Origin: Neobacillus soli NBRC 102451
GTDB taxonomy: Bacteria; Bacillota; Bacilli; Bacillales; Cytobacillaceae
Direction of reading: 5' to 3'
NCBI RefSeq assembly: GCF_001591665.1
Contig: NZ_BCVI01000003.1
Span: 62,001 to 126,000 of the forward strand
DNA length: 64,000 nucleotides
Shown here: positions 38,526-47,363 of the stretch, piece after piece
Position numbering within the stretch: the stretch's first letter is position 1
Layout: the number at the start of each line of letters is the position of its first letter
Translations under genes and position numbers: made by a program
The notes under the pieces: generated by a model
What the model was told of the DNA's origin: nothing
Databases searched by the model: none
Seen by the model: the letters and a program-made list of their open reading frames with translations, nothing else

Positions 38526-38999
38526 GTGAAAAAGTGGATTTTTTTTCTAGCGTTGTTTGTTATAGTTATTTTAGGAATATTGATAAAAGTTTACTTTTCT
38601 GCGGTTGAGCCGGTAAAGGCTGCAGAAAAAAAAGCTGTTAGATTGGCGAACGAAAAGATTCAAATTAAAAAGGTAGAGGATTTTCATATTTATAATGGCG
38701 TAGAGGCTATCGATGTTATCGAGGGAGATAATAAACAGGGTGAAAAAATCATCGTTTGGATCCCGGAAAAAAGCAAGGAAGTCACTATAAAAAAAGCGAA
38801 AGACGGTCTTTCAAAGCAGGAAGCTATTCAAAAACTTTTGCAAGAAAAAAACCCTAAAAAGATTATTTCAGTTCGGCTGGGAATGGAAAAAAACATTCCA
38901 TTATGGGAAATTTATTACCGTTCTGAAAATAATTTAATAAATTATTACTATGTTCACTTTGAAACTGGTGAGTGGCTGAAAAAGATTGAAAATCTATAG
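38526..38999 (+). CDS. ypmB: YpmB membrane-anchored PepSY-like protein
   Basis: 157 residues. One N-terminal helix (about 4-22) anchors an extracellular domain with the DUF5590/PepSY-like layout: AEKKAVRLANEK followed by beta strands and SKQEAIQKLLQEKNPKKI. The GTG at 38526 follows GAAGTGAATTGAA, a weak site, so the start is less sure. It lies just upstream of aspB with a 23-base gap. Confidence 0.8.
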   Translation: MKKWIFFLALFVIVILGILIKVYFSAVEPVKAAEKKAVRLANEKIQIKKVEDFHIYNGVEAIDVIEGDNKQGEKIIVWIPEKSKEVTIKKAKDGLSKQEAIQKLLQEKNPKKIISVRLGMEKNIPLWEIYYRSENNLINYYYVHFETGEWLKKIENL

Positions 39000-39022
39000 C
39001 ATGGATGGAGATTGAGGAAGAG

Positions 39023-40225
39023 ATGGTTGTGGAACTAGCAAATCGGGTGTTGGCACTAACACCTTCGACCACTTTAGCAATTACCGCAAAAGCAAAGGAA
39101 TTAAAGGAACAAGGGGAAGATGTGATTGGATTAGGTGCGGGGGAGCCTGACTTTAATACACCCCAGCATATTTTAGATGCTGCTGTACGTTCAATGAATG
39201 AGGGGCATACAAAGTACACGCCTTCAGCAGGATTACCGGCGTTGAAACAGGCTATTATTAAAAAGTTTGAAACAGATCAAGGAATCATCTATAAACCGAA
39301 TGAAATCATTGTGGGGAATGGTGCCAAACATGCACTTTACACCTTGTTTCAGGTCTTACTAAACGATGGAGATGAGGTCATAATACCTGCTCCTTATTGG
39401 GTTAGCTACCCTGAACAAGTAAAGTTAGCAGGTGGCGTACCCGTTTATATTGAAGGAGTAGAGGAAAATCAATTTAAGGTAACCCCTGAACAATTGTTAA
39501 GATTAATTACCAAAAAAACGAAAGCGGTAATTATTAATTCACCCAGTAATCCAACAGGGGTTTTGTATACGGCTGATGAACTTTTAGAATTAGGCAAAGT
39601 TTGTCTTGAGAAAAACATTCTTATTGTTTCAGATGAAATTTATGAAAAGTTAGTATATGGCGAATATAAGCATGTTTCAATCGCCCAATTATCAGCTGAG
39701 CTGAAAGGACAAACCATTGTCATCAATGGTGTTTCCAAGTCACACTCCATGACTGGTTGGAGAATCGGCTATGCAGCAGGAAATAAACTGATTATCGAGG
39801 CGATGACAAACCTGGCCAGCCATAGCACTTCCAATCCAACAACAACAGCCCAGTATGCTGCGATTGCTGCTTACAATGGTCCACAAGGGCCGGTAGAGGA
39901 AATGCGTCAGGCGTTCGGAAAAAGATTAGAGGTCATCTATGATAAGTTAATTTCCATTCCTGGTTTTACCTGTGTGAAGCCGCAAGGAGCTTTTTACCTA
40001 TACCCAAATGTTAAGCATGCAGCTGAAATGACAGGATTTAGCCATGTTGATGACTTTGTGGAGGCCCTTCTTGTTGAAGCCAAGGTAGCGGTTATTCCCG
40101 GTTCAGGCTTTGGAACACCGGATAATATTCGACTTTCATATGCAACTTCTCTTGAATTATTAGAAAAGGCAGTAGAGAGAATCCACCAATTTGTAATAGA
40201 AAAATCTAATAGCGTCAATAATTGA
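39023..40225 (+). CDS. aspB: Aspartate aminotransferase
   Basis: PLP enzyme converting oxaloacetate and glutamate to aspartate and 2-oxoglutarate. 400 residues, class Ib. Visible motifs: GAGEPDFNTPQHI, SPSNPTGV, IVSDEIYEKL, the PLP lysine in NGVSKSHSMTGWRIGYA, and RLSYATS with the substrate arginine. The ATG at 39023 is used, after GAGGAAG; ATG 39005 is in frame but lies before it. Its product feeds panD (beta-alanine) and dapB (lysine pathway) in the neighbourhood. Confidence 0.94.
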   Translation: MVVELANRVLALTPSTTLAITAKAKELKEQGEDVIGLGAGEPDFNTPQHILDAAVRSMNEGHTKYTPSAGLPALKQAIIKKFETDQGIIYKPNEIIVGNGAKHALYTLFQVLLNDGDEVIIPAPYWVSYPEQVKLAGGVPVYIEGVEENQFKVTPEQLLRLITKKTKAVIINSPSNPTGVLYTADELLELGKVCLEKNILIVSDEIYEKLVYGEYKHVSIAQLSAELKGQTIVINGVSKSHSMTGWRIGYAAGNKLIIEAMTNLASHSTSNPTTTAQYAAIAAYNGPQGPVEEMRQAFGKRLEVIYDKLISIPGFTCVKPQGAFYLYPNVKHAAEMTGFSHVDDFVEALLVEAKVAVIPGSGFGTPDNIRLSYATSLELLEKAVERIHQFVIEKSNSVNN

Positions 40226-40237
40226 TATTCGCGAAAG

Positions 40238-40262
40238 GTCTGCTAATCCCTGCAGGCTTTTT
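40238..40262 (+). terminator. Short terminator after aspB
   Basis: GTCTGC-TAATCCCT-GCAGGC (two G:T pairs) followed by TTTTTG. Weak to moderate. Confidence 0.6.
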
Positions 40263-40348
40263 GCTTTTAGTTACCAAAGTTGGATGCCTATAACTCTTAC
40301 TCGGATTGTTTGTTCATGGTATACTTAACGGGAGGTGGTTTCCAAACG

Positions 40349-41047
40349 ATGAAATCGAATTTATTAGCATGGATGAAGGAAGGTACTATTACTATTCCTG
40401 CCTTATTATTTTCTGAATACCGTAACCTAAATTTAAACGAATATGAACTGGTTCTTTTATTAAATATCCTTACCTTTTTAGAAAAGGGACATGAATTTCC
40501 TACTCCAGATGAGCTTTCAGCACGAATGACTATTTCCATTTCAGACTGTAACGAAATGCTTAGAAGGCTTATTCAACGAGGCCTTATTGAAATTAAGGAT
40601 GTTTATTCAAGCGAAGGTATTCGTTTTGAAAAATATTCTGTTGATCCATTGTGGGAAAAGCTGGTTGACCAATTTCTGATAAACAATCGAAAAAGCAAGG
40701 AAATAAGCAATAAAGCCGAAGAGACAGACCTTTATACTTGTTTTGAAAAGGAATTTGGCCGCCCCTTATCTCCATTTGAATGCGAATCGCTTGCAATGTG
40801 GATGGATGATGACCACCATGATCCAGTCATCATTAAAGCCGCTCTCCGTGAAGCTGTCATGTCGGGGAAATTAAATTTCCGCTATATTGATAGGATTCTC
40901 TTTGAGTGGAAAAAGAATGGAATTAAGACGATTGAACAAGCGAAAAACCATGGGCGAAAATTCCGACAAAAGCAAACCCAAAAAGGGACTGTGACAGAAA
41001 ATTCTCATCAACCTGCGGTTCCATTCTACAATTGGTTAGAGCAATAA
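40349..41047 (+). CDS. dnaD: DNA replication initiation protein DnaD
   Basis: Primosome protein acting with DnaA, DnaB and DnaI at oriC and at restart. 232 residues, exactly the B. subtilis length. The N-terminal winged helix (TPDELSARMTISISDCNEMLRR-type region, about 50-75) and the C-terminal DnaD/DnaB domain (CFEKEFGRPLSPFECESL ... FRYIDRILFEWKKNGI) are clear. ATG 40349 follows GGGAGGTGG; the longer frame from 40280 lacks a ribosome site. Confidence 0.95.
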   Translation: MKSNLLAWMKEGTITIPALLFSEYRNLNLNEYELVLLLNILTFLEKGHEFPTPDELSARMTISISDCNEMLRRLIQRGLIEIKDVYSSEGIRFEKYSVDPLWEKLVDQFLINNRKSKEISNKAEETDLYTCFEKEFGRPLSPFECESLAMWMDDDHHDPVIIKAALREAVMSGKLNFRYIDRILFEWKKNGIKTIEQAKNHGRKFRQKQTQKGTVTENSHQPAVPFYNWLEQ

Positions 41048-41055
41048 TTCAGATG

Positions 41056-41082
41056 AACGGGAGAATCTTCTCTCGTTTTATT
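41056..41082 (+). terminator. Terminator between dnaD and nth
   Basis: AACGGGAGAA-TC-TTCTCTCGTT can form a 10-pair stem with a very tight loop and is followed by TTATTT. It may be only partly efficient. Confidence 0.55.
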
Positions 41083-41109
41083 TCATTTAAAAAAGGTAGG
41101 TGAAATATT

Positions 41110-41772
41110 TTGCTTAATAATACCCAAATTCGCTATTGCCTTGATCAAATCGGTGAGATGTTTCCAGATGCCCATTGTGAATTAAATCATTCGAACTCAT
41201 TTGAACTTGTTATTGCCGTCGCCTTATCTGCACAATGCACCGATGTGCTTGTCAATAAAGTCACAAAGGAACTTTTTAAAAAGTACAAAAATCCTGAGGA
41301 TTACTTAAAGGTTCCGCTAGAAGAATTGCAAAACGATATTCGTTCGATTGGACTTTATCGAAATAAAGCGAAGAATATTCAAAGTCTTTGTAGAATGGTT
41401 CTAGAGGAGTATCACGGTGAAATTCCAAGGGACAGAGATGAGCTAACAAAGTTACCAGGTGTTGGCAGGAAAACAGCAAATGTGGTTGTGTCGGTAGCTT
41501 TTAATGTACCTGCGATTGCCGTGGATACACATGTAGAAAGAGTAAGTAAGCGATTGGGGATTTGCCGTTGGAAGGACTCTGTCCTTGAAGTGGAGAAAAC
41601 ATTGATGAAAAAAGTCCCGAAAGGGGAATGGTCGGAAACACATCACCGCTTGATTTTTTTTGGCCGATATCATTGCAAAGCTCAAAACCCCCAGTGTCCA
41701 AGCTGCCCATTATTAGACGTATGCCGAGAAGGTAAAAAGAGGATGAAAGGCCGGGTTGCTATAAATGGATAA
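41110..41772 (+). CDS. nth: Endonuclease III
   Basis: DNA glycosylase and AP lyase for oxidised pyrimidines. 220 residues. The helix-hairpin-helix LPGVGRKTANVVVSVAF carries the catalytic lysine, and the aspartate is in AVDTHVERVSKRLG. The [4Fe-4S] site is C-x6-C-x2-C-x5-C (CKAQNPQCPSCPLLDVC). The start is a TTG at 41110 after AAAGGTAGGTGAA. ypoC overlaps its stop by eight bases. Confidence 0.96.
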   Translation: MLNNTQIRYCLDQIGEMFPDAHCELNHSNSFELVIAVALSAQCTDVLVNKVTKELFKKYKNPEDYLKVPLEELQNDIRSIGLYRNKAKNIQSLCRMVLEEYHGEIPRDRDELTKLPGVGRKTANVVVSVAFNVPAIAVDTHVERVSKRLGICRWKDSVLEVEKTLMKKVPKGEWSETHHRLIFFGRYHCKAQNPQCPSCPLLDVCREGKKRMKGRVAING

Positions 41773-42127
41773 TAAAGCGGAGTCAATTACTGACATACTT
41801 GAGGAATGGGTAGAGCTTAAAGGGCAACTTGAGGAATTATTCCGCGCTCGTGATCTGAAAAATGTAAGTGAAATGATGAAAACAGGAATTACGCTATTTA
41901 TTCAGTTTTTATCCTGGTCAAACGAAAAGCAGGCATTGCTTGATGACCCCAAAACATTCAATCAATTAGAGTTTAAGCCGGTCAATCTAGATGAGCGATT
42001 GTTGTTTATCAATTCTCGGCCCAATTTATATCATTCATTTCGTCAGCTATCTGAACTGATGATTGAACAAGAAAAACTCTTTGCCAAAAGGAATATAATC
42101 AAAAAAGCGTCTAAACCAAATGGTTAG
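41765..42127 (+). CDS. ypoC: YpoC family protein
   Basis: 120 residues, helical, acidic in the N-terminal half. The start ATG lies inside nth (8-base overlap), a sign of coupled translation. FIQFLSWSNEK and the NSRPNLYHSFRQLSELM segment are the most distinctive parts of the YpoC family. Position between nth and ponA is as in B. subtilis. Function unknown. Confidence 0.82.
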   Translation: MDNKAESITDILEEWVELKGQLEELFRARDLKNVSEMMKTGITLFIQFLSWSNEKQALLDDPKTFNQLEFKPVNLDERLLFINSRPNLYHSFRQLSELMIEQEKLFAKRNIIKKASKPNG

Positions 42128-42137
42128 ACGCCTTTTT
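42101..42137. terminator. Bidirectional terminator between ypoC and ponA
   Basis: AAAAAAGCGTCTAAACC-AAAT-GGTTAGACGCCTTTTT: a stem of about 10 pairs with A and T flanks. It overlaps the last codons of ypoC and stands 28 bases past the ponA stop. Confidence 0.88.
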
Positions 42138-42164
42138 GATTTATTATACTAAACGGAATGTGGT

Positions 42165-44843
42165 TTAAGGCTCCCCGGACCCTGAACCATCTCCACCGGT
42201 GCCGCCACCGCCAGGACCGCCACCGCCAGGACCGCCACCGCCAGGACCGCCACCGCCGGTACCACCACCGCCGGTACCACCACCGCCAGGACCGCCACCG
42301 CCAGGACCGCCACCGCCGGTACCACCACCACCGGTACCACCACCGCCAGTACCGCCACCGCCGGTACCACCACCGCCGGTACCACCACCATTGCCTGGGG
42401 GCGTAACTGGCGGTGGTGTACTGCCATCATTACCTTGATCCCCGCCATTACCATTACCATTTCCTTGTTCATTTTCCTGGGTTGAATTTGGAATTTCAAT
42501 GGATGTTGAAGCTGGATCACTCTTTTTATTCCCACGAATTGCTGCAATTGTGAAACTATACTTTGTTCCAGGAATAGCCGGAATGGTTAACGTGGTTTCC
42601 GATTGAGTATACTTTTTTGAACTAGAGCCGCTATCAACCTTAACCTCAAAGGTAATATTTGCTTTTGCAGAATCTTTGTAATTCCATGTCAAAGTAATAT
42701 TTTTGTTTCCTTCATCATATTTTGCCGTTGCACTTGAAGGCGCATCGAGTTTATTATACCTTTCAGAAACTATCTTTGGTGCATGCCCTTTAACGGCATA
42801 TTCGGTGCTAACTGCACTACTTGGTGTAAAATCACCAGCAAGTACAGGCGGCATCGAGCCTCTTTCAATTCTGACCCTTTGAACGCTGTTAGGCATAACG
42901 AAGTCAGGAGTGTCGACATCCTTCGAGACGTGGGCCATAATATTTTTAAATAGTAATTGGGCGATTCTCTGGTTATCTCCAACCGCCGTAATTGGCGTTG
43001 AGCGATTTTTATATCCAGTCCAAACTGACGCAGTGTAATTGGTAGTATAGCCTGTAAACCAAGCATCAGGGACAGAACTACTATTAATATTCCACTTTTG
43101 CATGTCTTCATCTGAGTAGTTTGTTGTCCCCGTTTTACCGGCAATAGGAAGCCCAGGCACTTTCGCTCTTACTCCTGTACCAGGATATTCAAGGACACTT
43201 TTCATCATATCCGTAATCATGAAGGCGGTAGAATCCTTCATAACCACTTTTGGTTCCGGTGCGGTACTTATCACAGTACCGTCGCGTAGTGTTATTTTCC
43301 TAATGGCATGTGGTTTTGTGTAAAAGCCATTATTGCCAAAAGCGCTGTAGGCACCGGCCATTTCAAGAGGGGAAACCCCGACGGTTTTATCACCAAATCC
43401 ACCGATCGCATACGATTCAAAGATTTCTTTTAACGGAATACCAAGACTTACGGCAAAGTCTTTCGCCCTATCCAAGCCTACCTCCTGAAGGGCTTGAACC
43501 GCAGGGGTATTTCGTGATAATTGCAGGGCAGTCCTGATGGTCATTGGCCCCATGTATTTTTGATCCCAGTTTCCAAACTTTTTACCTGTCGAATAAGTAA
43601 TTGGTTTATCCTCAATCATTTCATAAGTTCCCCAATTTAAATATTCAATTGCCGGGGCATAATCGAGAACGGGCTTGATTGTTGATCCAGGTTGGCGCTG
43701 AGTATCAATCGCATAGTTAAACCCACGTTTTACTTTTGGGTTCCTTCCGCCGCCAATTGCACGGATTTCTGCTGTTTTCGTATCAAGGAGTGCAATTCCG
43801 GCCTGGAATTCATCATCAGGATACTCTACAACGTCTTTTGTATTAAGCGCATTTTCCACATATGTTTGTGCATTAGGATCTAATGTCGTATGGATTGTCA
43901 AACCATCTGAATAAATATCAAAATCTGTTGTTGCCTCCACTTCATCAATAACTGCGTCGACAAAAGAATCAAACGGTTTTTCATCCACCTTCCGCTTGTC
44001 TTCTTTCAAAACAGTCGATGCAACGGAAACCTTTTTCGCATCGTCCATTTCTTGTTTGGTAATAAATCCATGCTGATGCATTAAGGTTAAAACGATGTTT
44101 CGTCTTTTTTCAGCTAAATCCGGGTGTTTGAAAGGGTTATAATTATTAGGACTTTGTGGCATCCCAGCGATTTGGGCGGCTTCACCTAACGTTAATTCTT
44201 TCAATTCTTTTCCATAATAGATTTTTGCTGCCGTTGCAATCCCATGGCTATTTTCGGAAATAAACACTTTATTCGCATACATTTCGAAAATTTGATGTTT
44301 CGTATATTGCTGCTCCAGCTGATAAGAGAGCCATGCTTCTTCAACTTTCCGTTTTAATGTTTTTTCCGGAGTTAAAAATGAGTTTTTTACGACCTGTTGT
44401 GTAATGGTACTTGCCCCTTCAGCACCAAATCCATGCTGAAGATTTGCTAAGACAGCACCGCCTAATCGAATCGGGTCAATCCCATGGTGCTTGTAAAAAC
44501 GGTAATCTTCCGTTGCTAAAATAGCATTTTCGACTTGCTTTGGTATGTCTTTGTAGTTCACGTATTCGCGATTAACAGCACCTACTTCGGTAATCAGCTT
44601 TTCATTCTTATCTAAAATCTTCGAAGAGATGGGATCTTTTAATAACTTCGGGTCAAGTTTGGGCGCATCCTTTACTAAATAGGCGAAAGTACCCACTCCT
44701 GCCAGTATACCTACGATTCCAAGGACAACCAGGCCTAAGAAGATTTTCTTAAATAATCCCCCTGATTTTTTCTTGGTTTTTGGCTTACCTTTGGATTGGA
44801 GTTTCTTTCGGCGCTCCTCTCTTGATTGATAATGTTCGGACAT
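42165..44843 (-). CDS. ponA: Class A penicillin-binding protein 1 with Gly-rich repeat tail
   Basis: Bifunctional glycosyltransferase/transpeptidase building peptidoglycan at the septum and side wall. 892 residues. After a basic cytoplasmic N-terminus and one helix (about 35-58) comes the GT51 domain (EDYRFYKHHGIDPIR, GASTITQQ), then the transpeptidase with QPGSTIKP (SxxK), SRN and AGKTGTT (KTG). A fibronectin type III-like domain (about 700-785) follows, then a tail of GGGG(T/P) units. The start MSEHYQSREERRKK at 44843 has AAGGAAGG upstream; a longer frame to 44876 is rejected. recU lies just upstream, as in B. subtilis. Confidence 0.95.
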   Translation of the reverse strand: MSEHYQSREERRKKLQSKGKPKTKKKSGGLFKKIFLGLVVLGIVGILAGVGTFAYLVKDAPKLDPKLLKDPISSKILDKNEKLITEVGAVNREYVNYKDIPKQVENAILATEDYRFYKHHGIDPIRLGGAVLANLQHGFGAEGASTITQQVVKNSFLTPEKTLKRKVEEAWLSYQLEQQYTKHQIFEMYANKVFISENSHGIATAAKIYYGKELKELTLGEAAQIAGMPQSPNNYNPFKHPDLAEKRRNIVLTLMHQHGFITKQEMDDAKKVSVASTVLKEDKRKVDEKPFDSFVDAVIDEVEATTDFDIYSDGLTIHTTLDPNAQTYVENALNTKDVVEYPDDEFQAGIALLDTKTAEIRAIGGGRNPKVKRGFNYAIDTQRQPGSTIKPVLDYAPAIEYLNWGTYEMIEDKPITYSTGKKFGNWDQKYMGPMTIRTALQLSRNTPAVQALQEVGLDRAKDFAVSLGIPLKEIFESYAIGGFGDKTVGVSPLEMAGAYSAFGNNGFYTKPHAIRKITLRDGTVISTAPEPKVVMKDSTAFMITDMMKSVLEYPGTGVRAKVPGLPIAGKTGTTNYSDEDMQKWNINSSSVPDAWFTGYTTNYTASVWTGYKNRSTPITAVGDNQRIAQLLFKNIMAHVSKDVDTPDFVMPNSVQRVRIERGSMPPVLAGDFTPSSAVSTEYAVKGHAPKIVSERYNKLDAPSSATAKYDEGNKNITLTWNYKDSAKANITFEVKVDSGSSSKKYTQSETTLTIPAIPGTKYSFTIAAIRGNKKSDPASTSIEIPNSTQENEQGNGNGNGGDQGNDGSTPPPVTPPGNGGGTGGGGTGGGGTGGGGTGGGGTGGGGPGGGGPGGGGTGGGGTGGGGPGGGGPGGGGPGGGGTGGDGSGSGEP
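42198..42389 (-). repeat. 15-bp minisatellite coding the PonA Gly-rich tail
   Basis: Twelve 15-bp units coding GGGGT or GGGGP, plus one partial unit coding GGGT. In protein order the fifth residues run T (partial), T T T T P P T T P P P T. The T and P variants differ by a few bases, and identical adjacent blocks suggest recent slippage or unequal recombination. Confidence 0.95.
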
Positions 44844-44888
44844 GGTAATATTCCTTCCTTTCGGACCTTTTCTCAATTCGTAAAAATG

Positions 44889-45491
44889 TTAAAGTCTATC
44901 TATAATTTTAATATAGTCAATTCTTGGCTGAAATCCAAGTGGAAGGTGATAACCTTTTTCTTCGATTTCTTCCTTGGTAATTGATTTTCTGCCTCCATTA
45001 GTCATTCGCTCCCAAAACGTTAACAAGTGTTTGGCTTCAAGTAAATAAACCTGTTCGTATTTTGTAAAACGAAGAATTACAAAACATATACCTCCGTGAT
45101 TAATCACTTCTTCCATATGCAGCACTTGGTGTTGATGGAAATTTTTTAGTGGAAAAGAGGTAGGGTTTTGTGTTTCTTTTGCTTCAAAATCAATATATTT
45201 CCCTTTGTAAACTCCGTTATAGTCAGTGGTTGAAGCTAATTTAAAATAGGCTTCCTTAATGACAGCCGCACTCCGGTTTGGATAATCAACCTGAACAATT
45301 TGAACAGGTGTTGGCTTCTTATGAATAACCGCAATTTTTCGTTCCCGGTAGTACTCATTTGTTTCATTTAAATCTTCTTCAAGTGTCATACCCCTATTAC
45401 TGAAAGAACTATTTTTCTTTTTTTTTATCGTCTTTTCATTCTCACGTTCTTTCGGTATGTACCTTTTACCGTTTGGATAGTTAAAATTCAT
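44889..45491 (-). CDS. recU: Holliday junction resolvase RecU
   Basis: Cuts four-way junctions during recombination and chromosome segregation. 200 residues. The active-site region [19 protein letters not shown] (Asp, Glu and Lys) and the N-terminal [16 protein letters not shown] helix are intact, as is [10 protein letters not shown]. The start ATG at 45491 lies eight bases after GAGAGGTG; the in-frame GTG at 45500 overlaps that site. It is upstream of ponA in the same direction (46-base gap). Confidence 0.95.
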   Translation of the reverse strand: MNFNYPNGKRYIPKERENEKTIKKKKNSSFSNRGMTLEEDLNETNEYYRERKIAVIHKKPTPVQIVQVDYPNRSAAVIKEAYFKLASTTDYNGVYKGKYIDFEAKETQNPTSFPLKNFHQHQVLHMEEVINHGGICFVILRFTKYEQVYLLEAKHLLTFWERMTNGGRKSITKEEIEEKGYHLPLGFQPRIDYIKIIDRL

Positions 45492-45682
45492 GTTCTGCAC
45501 CTCTCAAGCTATCCCTAATCATATCAAATCTTAATGAAATTAGCGTGTATAAAATACATTCGTGTACACATGCTAATTACAATTGTACTGTGAATATCGA
45601 AATTAAGCATGATTCATTTTTCATAAAGTATTCAAACTTGTGTTACTCATACTCTATTAAATTAATGTAAGGGATGACAAAT

Positions 45683-46660
45683 ATGAATCATCTTACGATA
45701 CAGGAACAAACAATCATCCGTCAAATACAAGGCGAAACGAATAAAAAGAATATCGATAATATCTCCAGAACGGATGCTTATTTTTCTTATTTTAAAAAAA
45801 ATCCTGATATTATTTGGTCCTTCCTTGCAAGCATGGTTTCAAGAAATGGGGGATGGAATATGTGTGACCTTGAAGGGTCGATATTCCCCCATCTGTTAAC
45901 GGCTAAAACAAGAAAACAACTTTTTCTAACGTATGAGCGGGCCAATTGGCTTATTTTCAATGATGTATTTCCTCAATTATTGCTCTATCAATATTCGACG
46001 AAAATGAAGCGGCCAATGTTTCATTTACTTCCGTATTTTCATGTTTCAGCGTTCATCCAAAAAGAATGGAATAGATACTGGAGGGAAAATGATAAAAAGC
46101 GGCTTACAACTGCCTTAATTATTAATGAGCAAAATGTGATTCAAACTCCCGTCATTGAGCATCCAATATATAAGAAAAAGGTTTTTCATTCAATGATTTT
46201 TTCGTTTCAAGACTGGCTCCATTTCAGCTGTGTCCTGTTTCCAACCTGTGGCGGGGAAGTATATGGTGCTAGTGTAAATGGCTTCAAAACACTATCTAAG
46301 AGAATTGACTTAGGCAAAAGACTTGCTAGTATCCTTTTCCATCCGCGGCTATTTCCACACTTCTTTGAATTTGCTGAAAAAACGCCGCATACTGGCTCAA
46401 GATATGATTATGAACAGTATTTTAAATTAAAGACTGTCCGAAAAACCCCAATACTACGGACTAGTTTCCCCGTTATAGAGCACAATCAGCGTACGCACGA
46501 TGATTGGAGTATGCAGCGGATTGTGTTTCCATCCTGGTTATATTTTCCTGCGCGGCACCGTCACCCCATCCATCTCACGGACTGGTATTTGTCAAAATCT
46601 AACCAGCTTCAATTATTGCTCTCGGTCCAAAAAGTATTAGAACTAAAAAAATGGAAATAA
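45683..46660 (+). CDS. yppC: YppC, DUF2515 family protein
   Basis: 325 residues, rich in aromatic residues, no clear membrane helix. DUF2515 pattern: NIDNISRTDAYFSYFKKNPDIIWSF-like start, SRNGGWNMCDLEG, and FFEFAEKTPHTGSRYDYE. The ATG at 45683 follows AAGGGATGA; the ATG at 45674 lies within that site. It is divergent from recU as in B. subtilis. Function unknown. Confidence 0.83.
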   Translation: MNHLTIQEQTIIRQIQGETNKKNIDNISRTDAYFSYFKKNPDIIWSFLASMVSRNGGWNMCDLEGSIFPHLLTAKTRKQLFLTYERANWLIFNDVFPQLLLYQYSTKMKRPMFHLLPYFHVSAFIQKEWNRYWRENDKKRLTTALIINEQNVIQTPVIEHPIYKKKVFHSMIFSFQDWLHFSCVLFPTCGGEVYGASVNGFKTLSKRIDLGKRLASILFHPRLFPHFFEFAEKTPHTGSRYDYEQYFKLKTVRKTPILRTSFPVIEHNQRTHDDWSMQRIVFPSWLYFPARHRHPIHLTDWYLSKSNQLQLLLSVQKVLELKKWK

Positions 46661-46688
46661 AAAAAAGCAAGGCTACTTGCTTTTTTTT
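46661..46688. terminator. Bidirectional terminator between yppC and sspM
   Basis: AAAAAAGCAAG-GCTA-CTTGCTTTTTT, 11-bp stem with A and T tracts on either side, starting at the yppC stop and 12 bases past the sspM stop. Confidence 0.9.
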
Positions 46689-46699
46689 ATTTCCACTTT

Positions 46700-46807
46700 T
46701 TATGTTGAAGGGCGGTCTGGACCTTCTAGTTTTTTATCACCATATCCTGTTCTTTTTTCTGTTTCTGCTTGTGTTTGTTTATTGGTTTGTTTTTTCTCTT
46801 TTGACAT
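46700..46807 (-). CDS. sspM: Small acid-soluble spore protein M-like
   Basis: 35 residues, MSKEKKQTNKQTQAE to KKLEGPDRPST. The C-terminal KKL-GP-RPST is the hallmark of SspM (B. subtilis ends KKLGGPNRPST), and the gene stands in the ypp cluster as there. TTGGAGGTG lies eight bases before the ATG. Minor SASPs are made in the forespore under sigma-G and kept in the spore core. A sigma-G-like promoter is visible upstream. It is too short for most ORF finders and would be hidden behind a spurious plus-strand frame. Confidence 0.88.
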   Translation of the reverse strand: MSKEKKQTNKQTQAETEKRTGYGDKKLEGPDRPST

Positions 46808-46825
46808 TGGAAACACCTCCAATAA

Positions 46826-46854
46826 TAGCTTGTACGGTTTTCACTTTTTCATGC
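46826..46854 (-). promoter_or_regulatory. Candidate sigma-G promoter of sspM
   Basis: On the minus strand GCATG (46854-46850; consensus GHATR), 17 bases, then CAAGCTA (46832-46826; consensus CATWHTA, 5 of 7). The distance to the sspM start fits. Confidence 0.45.
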
Positions 46855-47000
46855 GAATTAGGATTATGTCGAAAAGAAAAGGCTTGTATGCGTTTTGCCA
46901 CTATCTTTGACGAATTGCTTCTAGTTTTGTCAGGCAGGAAGGAAGCCAATGACTAAAGGCGAATAATAGCTAATAGATTATCGCGAGGAGGGTTTTATAA

Positions 47001-47276
47001 ATGAATAAGCCATTGTCCGAAAAGGAAAAGCTGATTACGATGCTGACAGAAATCTATGATCAATTAGAAGAATTGGAGTTTGTTCTAGAAGCATCCTTCT
47101 CAGACCAACGCATTAGTTTAAACAAGGAAGAACAAGATCAAATAAAAGCTTCTGAACAAAAACTAGCCGTCCTTGACAAGACAATGGAAATAATGACCAC
47201 CCTTTCTAAGGAAGAAATTAGTGCTGCAGGCTCAAATCAAGGGAGAAAATCCTTAAAGTTTGAATTAGGCTTTTAA
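47001..47276 (+). CDS. Small helical protein, YppD position
   Basis: 91 residues, strongly charged and predicted to be mostly helical with coiled-coil character (MLTEIYDQLEELEFVLEAS, then KLAVLDKTMEIMTTL). GCGAGGAGGG precedes the ATG, so it is surely translated. It lies between yppC/sspM and yppE where B. subtilis has yppD, but I cannot confirm homology from memory, so no symbol is given. Function unknown. Confidence 0.72.
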   Translation: MNKPLSEKEKLITMLTEIYDQLEELEFVLEASFSDQRISLNKEEQDQIKASEQKLAVLDKTMEIMTTLSKEEISAAGSNQGRKSLKFELGF

Positions 47277-47302
47277 TGTCCGTTAAAATGATAATACCGA
47301 TT

Positions 47303-47335
47303 AAAGTAGCATGAATGTTTATTGCTACTTTTTTA
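47303..47335 (+). terminator. Terminator before yppE
   Basis: AAAGTAGCA-loop-TTGCTACTTT (about 9 pairs) followed by further T. Confidence 0.85.
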
Positions 47336-47363
47336 TTTTGTTTAGAGAGAGGATTATTTATAA

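Noticed and set aside
42198..42389. CRISPR-like regular repeat
   Set aside because: Units are 15 bp, directly adjacent with no spacers, and in frame with ponA.
42158..42438. Plus-strand frames made of Pro-rich or Arg/His-rich repeats
   Set aside because: They are the antisense of the ponA Gly-rich minisatellite, with no ribosome site; repeat period and composition fully explain them.
45541..45600. Palindrome GTGTACAC between recU and yppC as a LexA box
   Set aside because: It does not fit CGAAC-N4-GTTCG; no regulator assigned.
46651..46956. Hydrophobic 101-residue plus-strand frame
   Set aside because: No ribosome site, overlaps the yppC end and terminator, and is antisense to sspM, whose ribosome site and motif are convincing.
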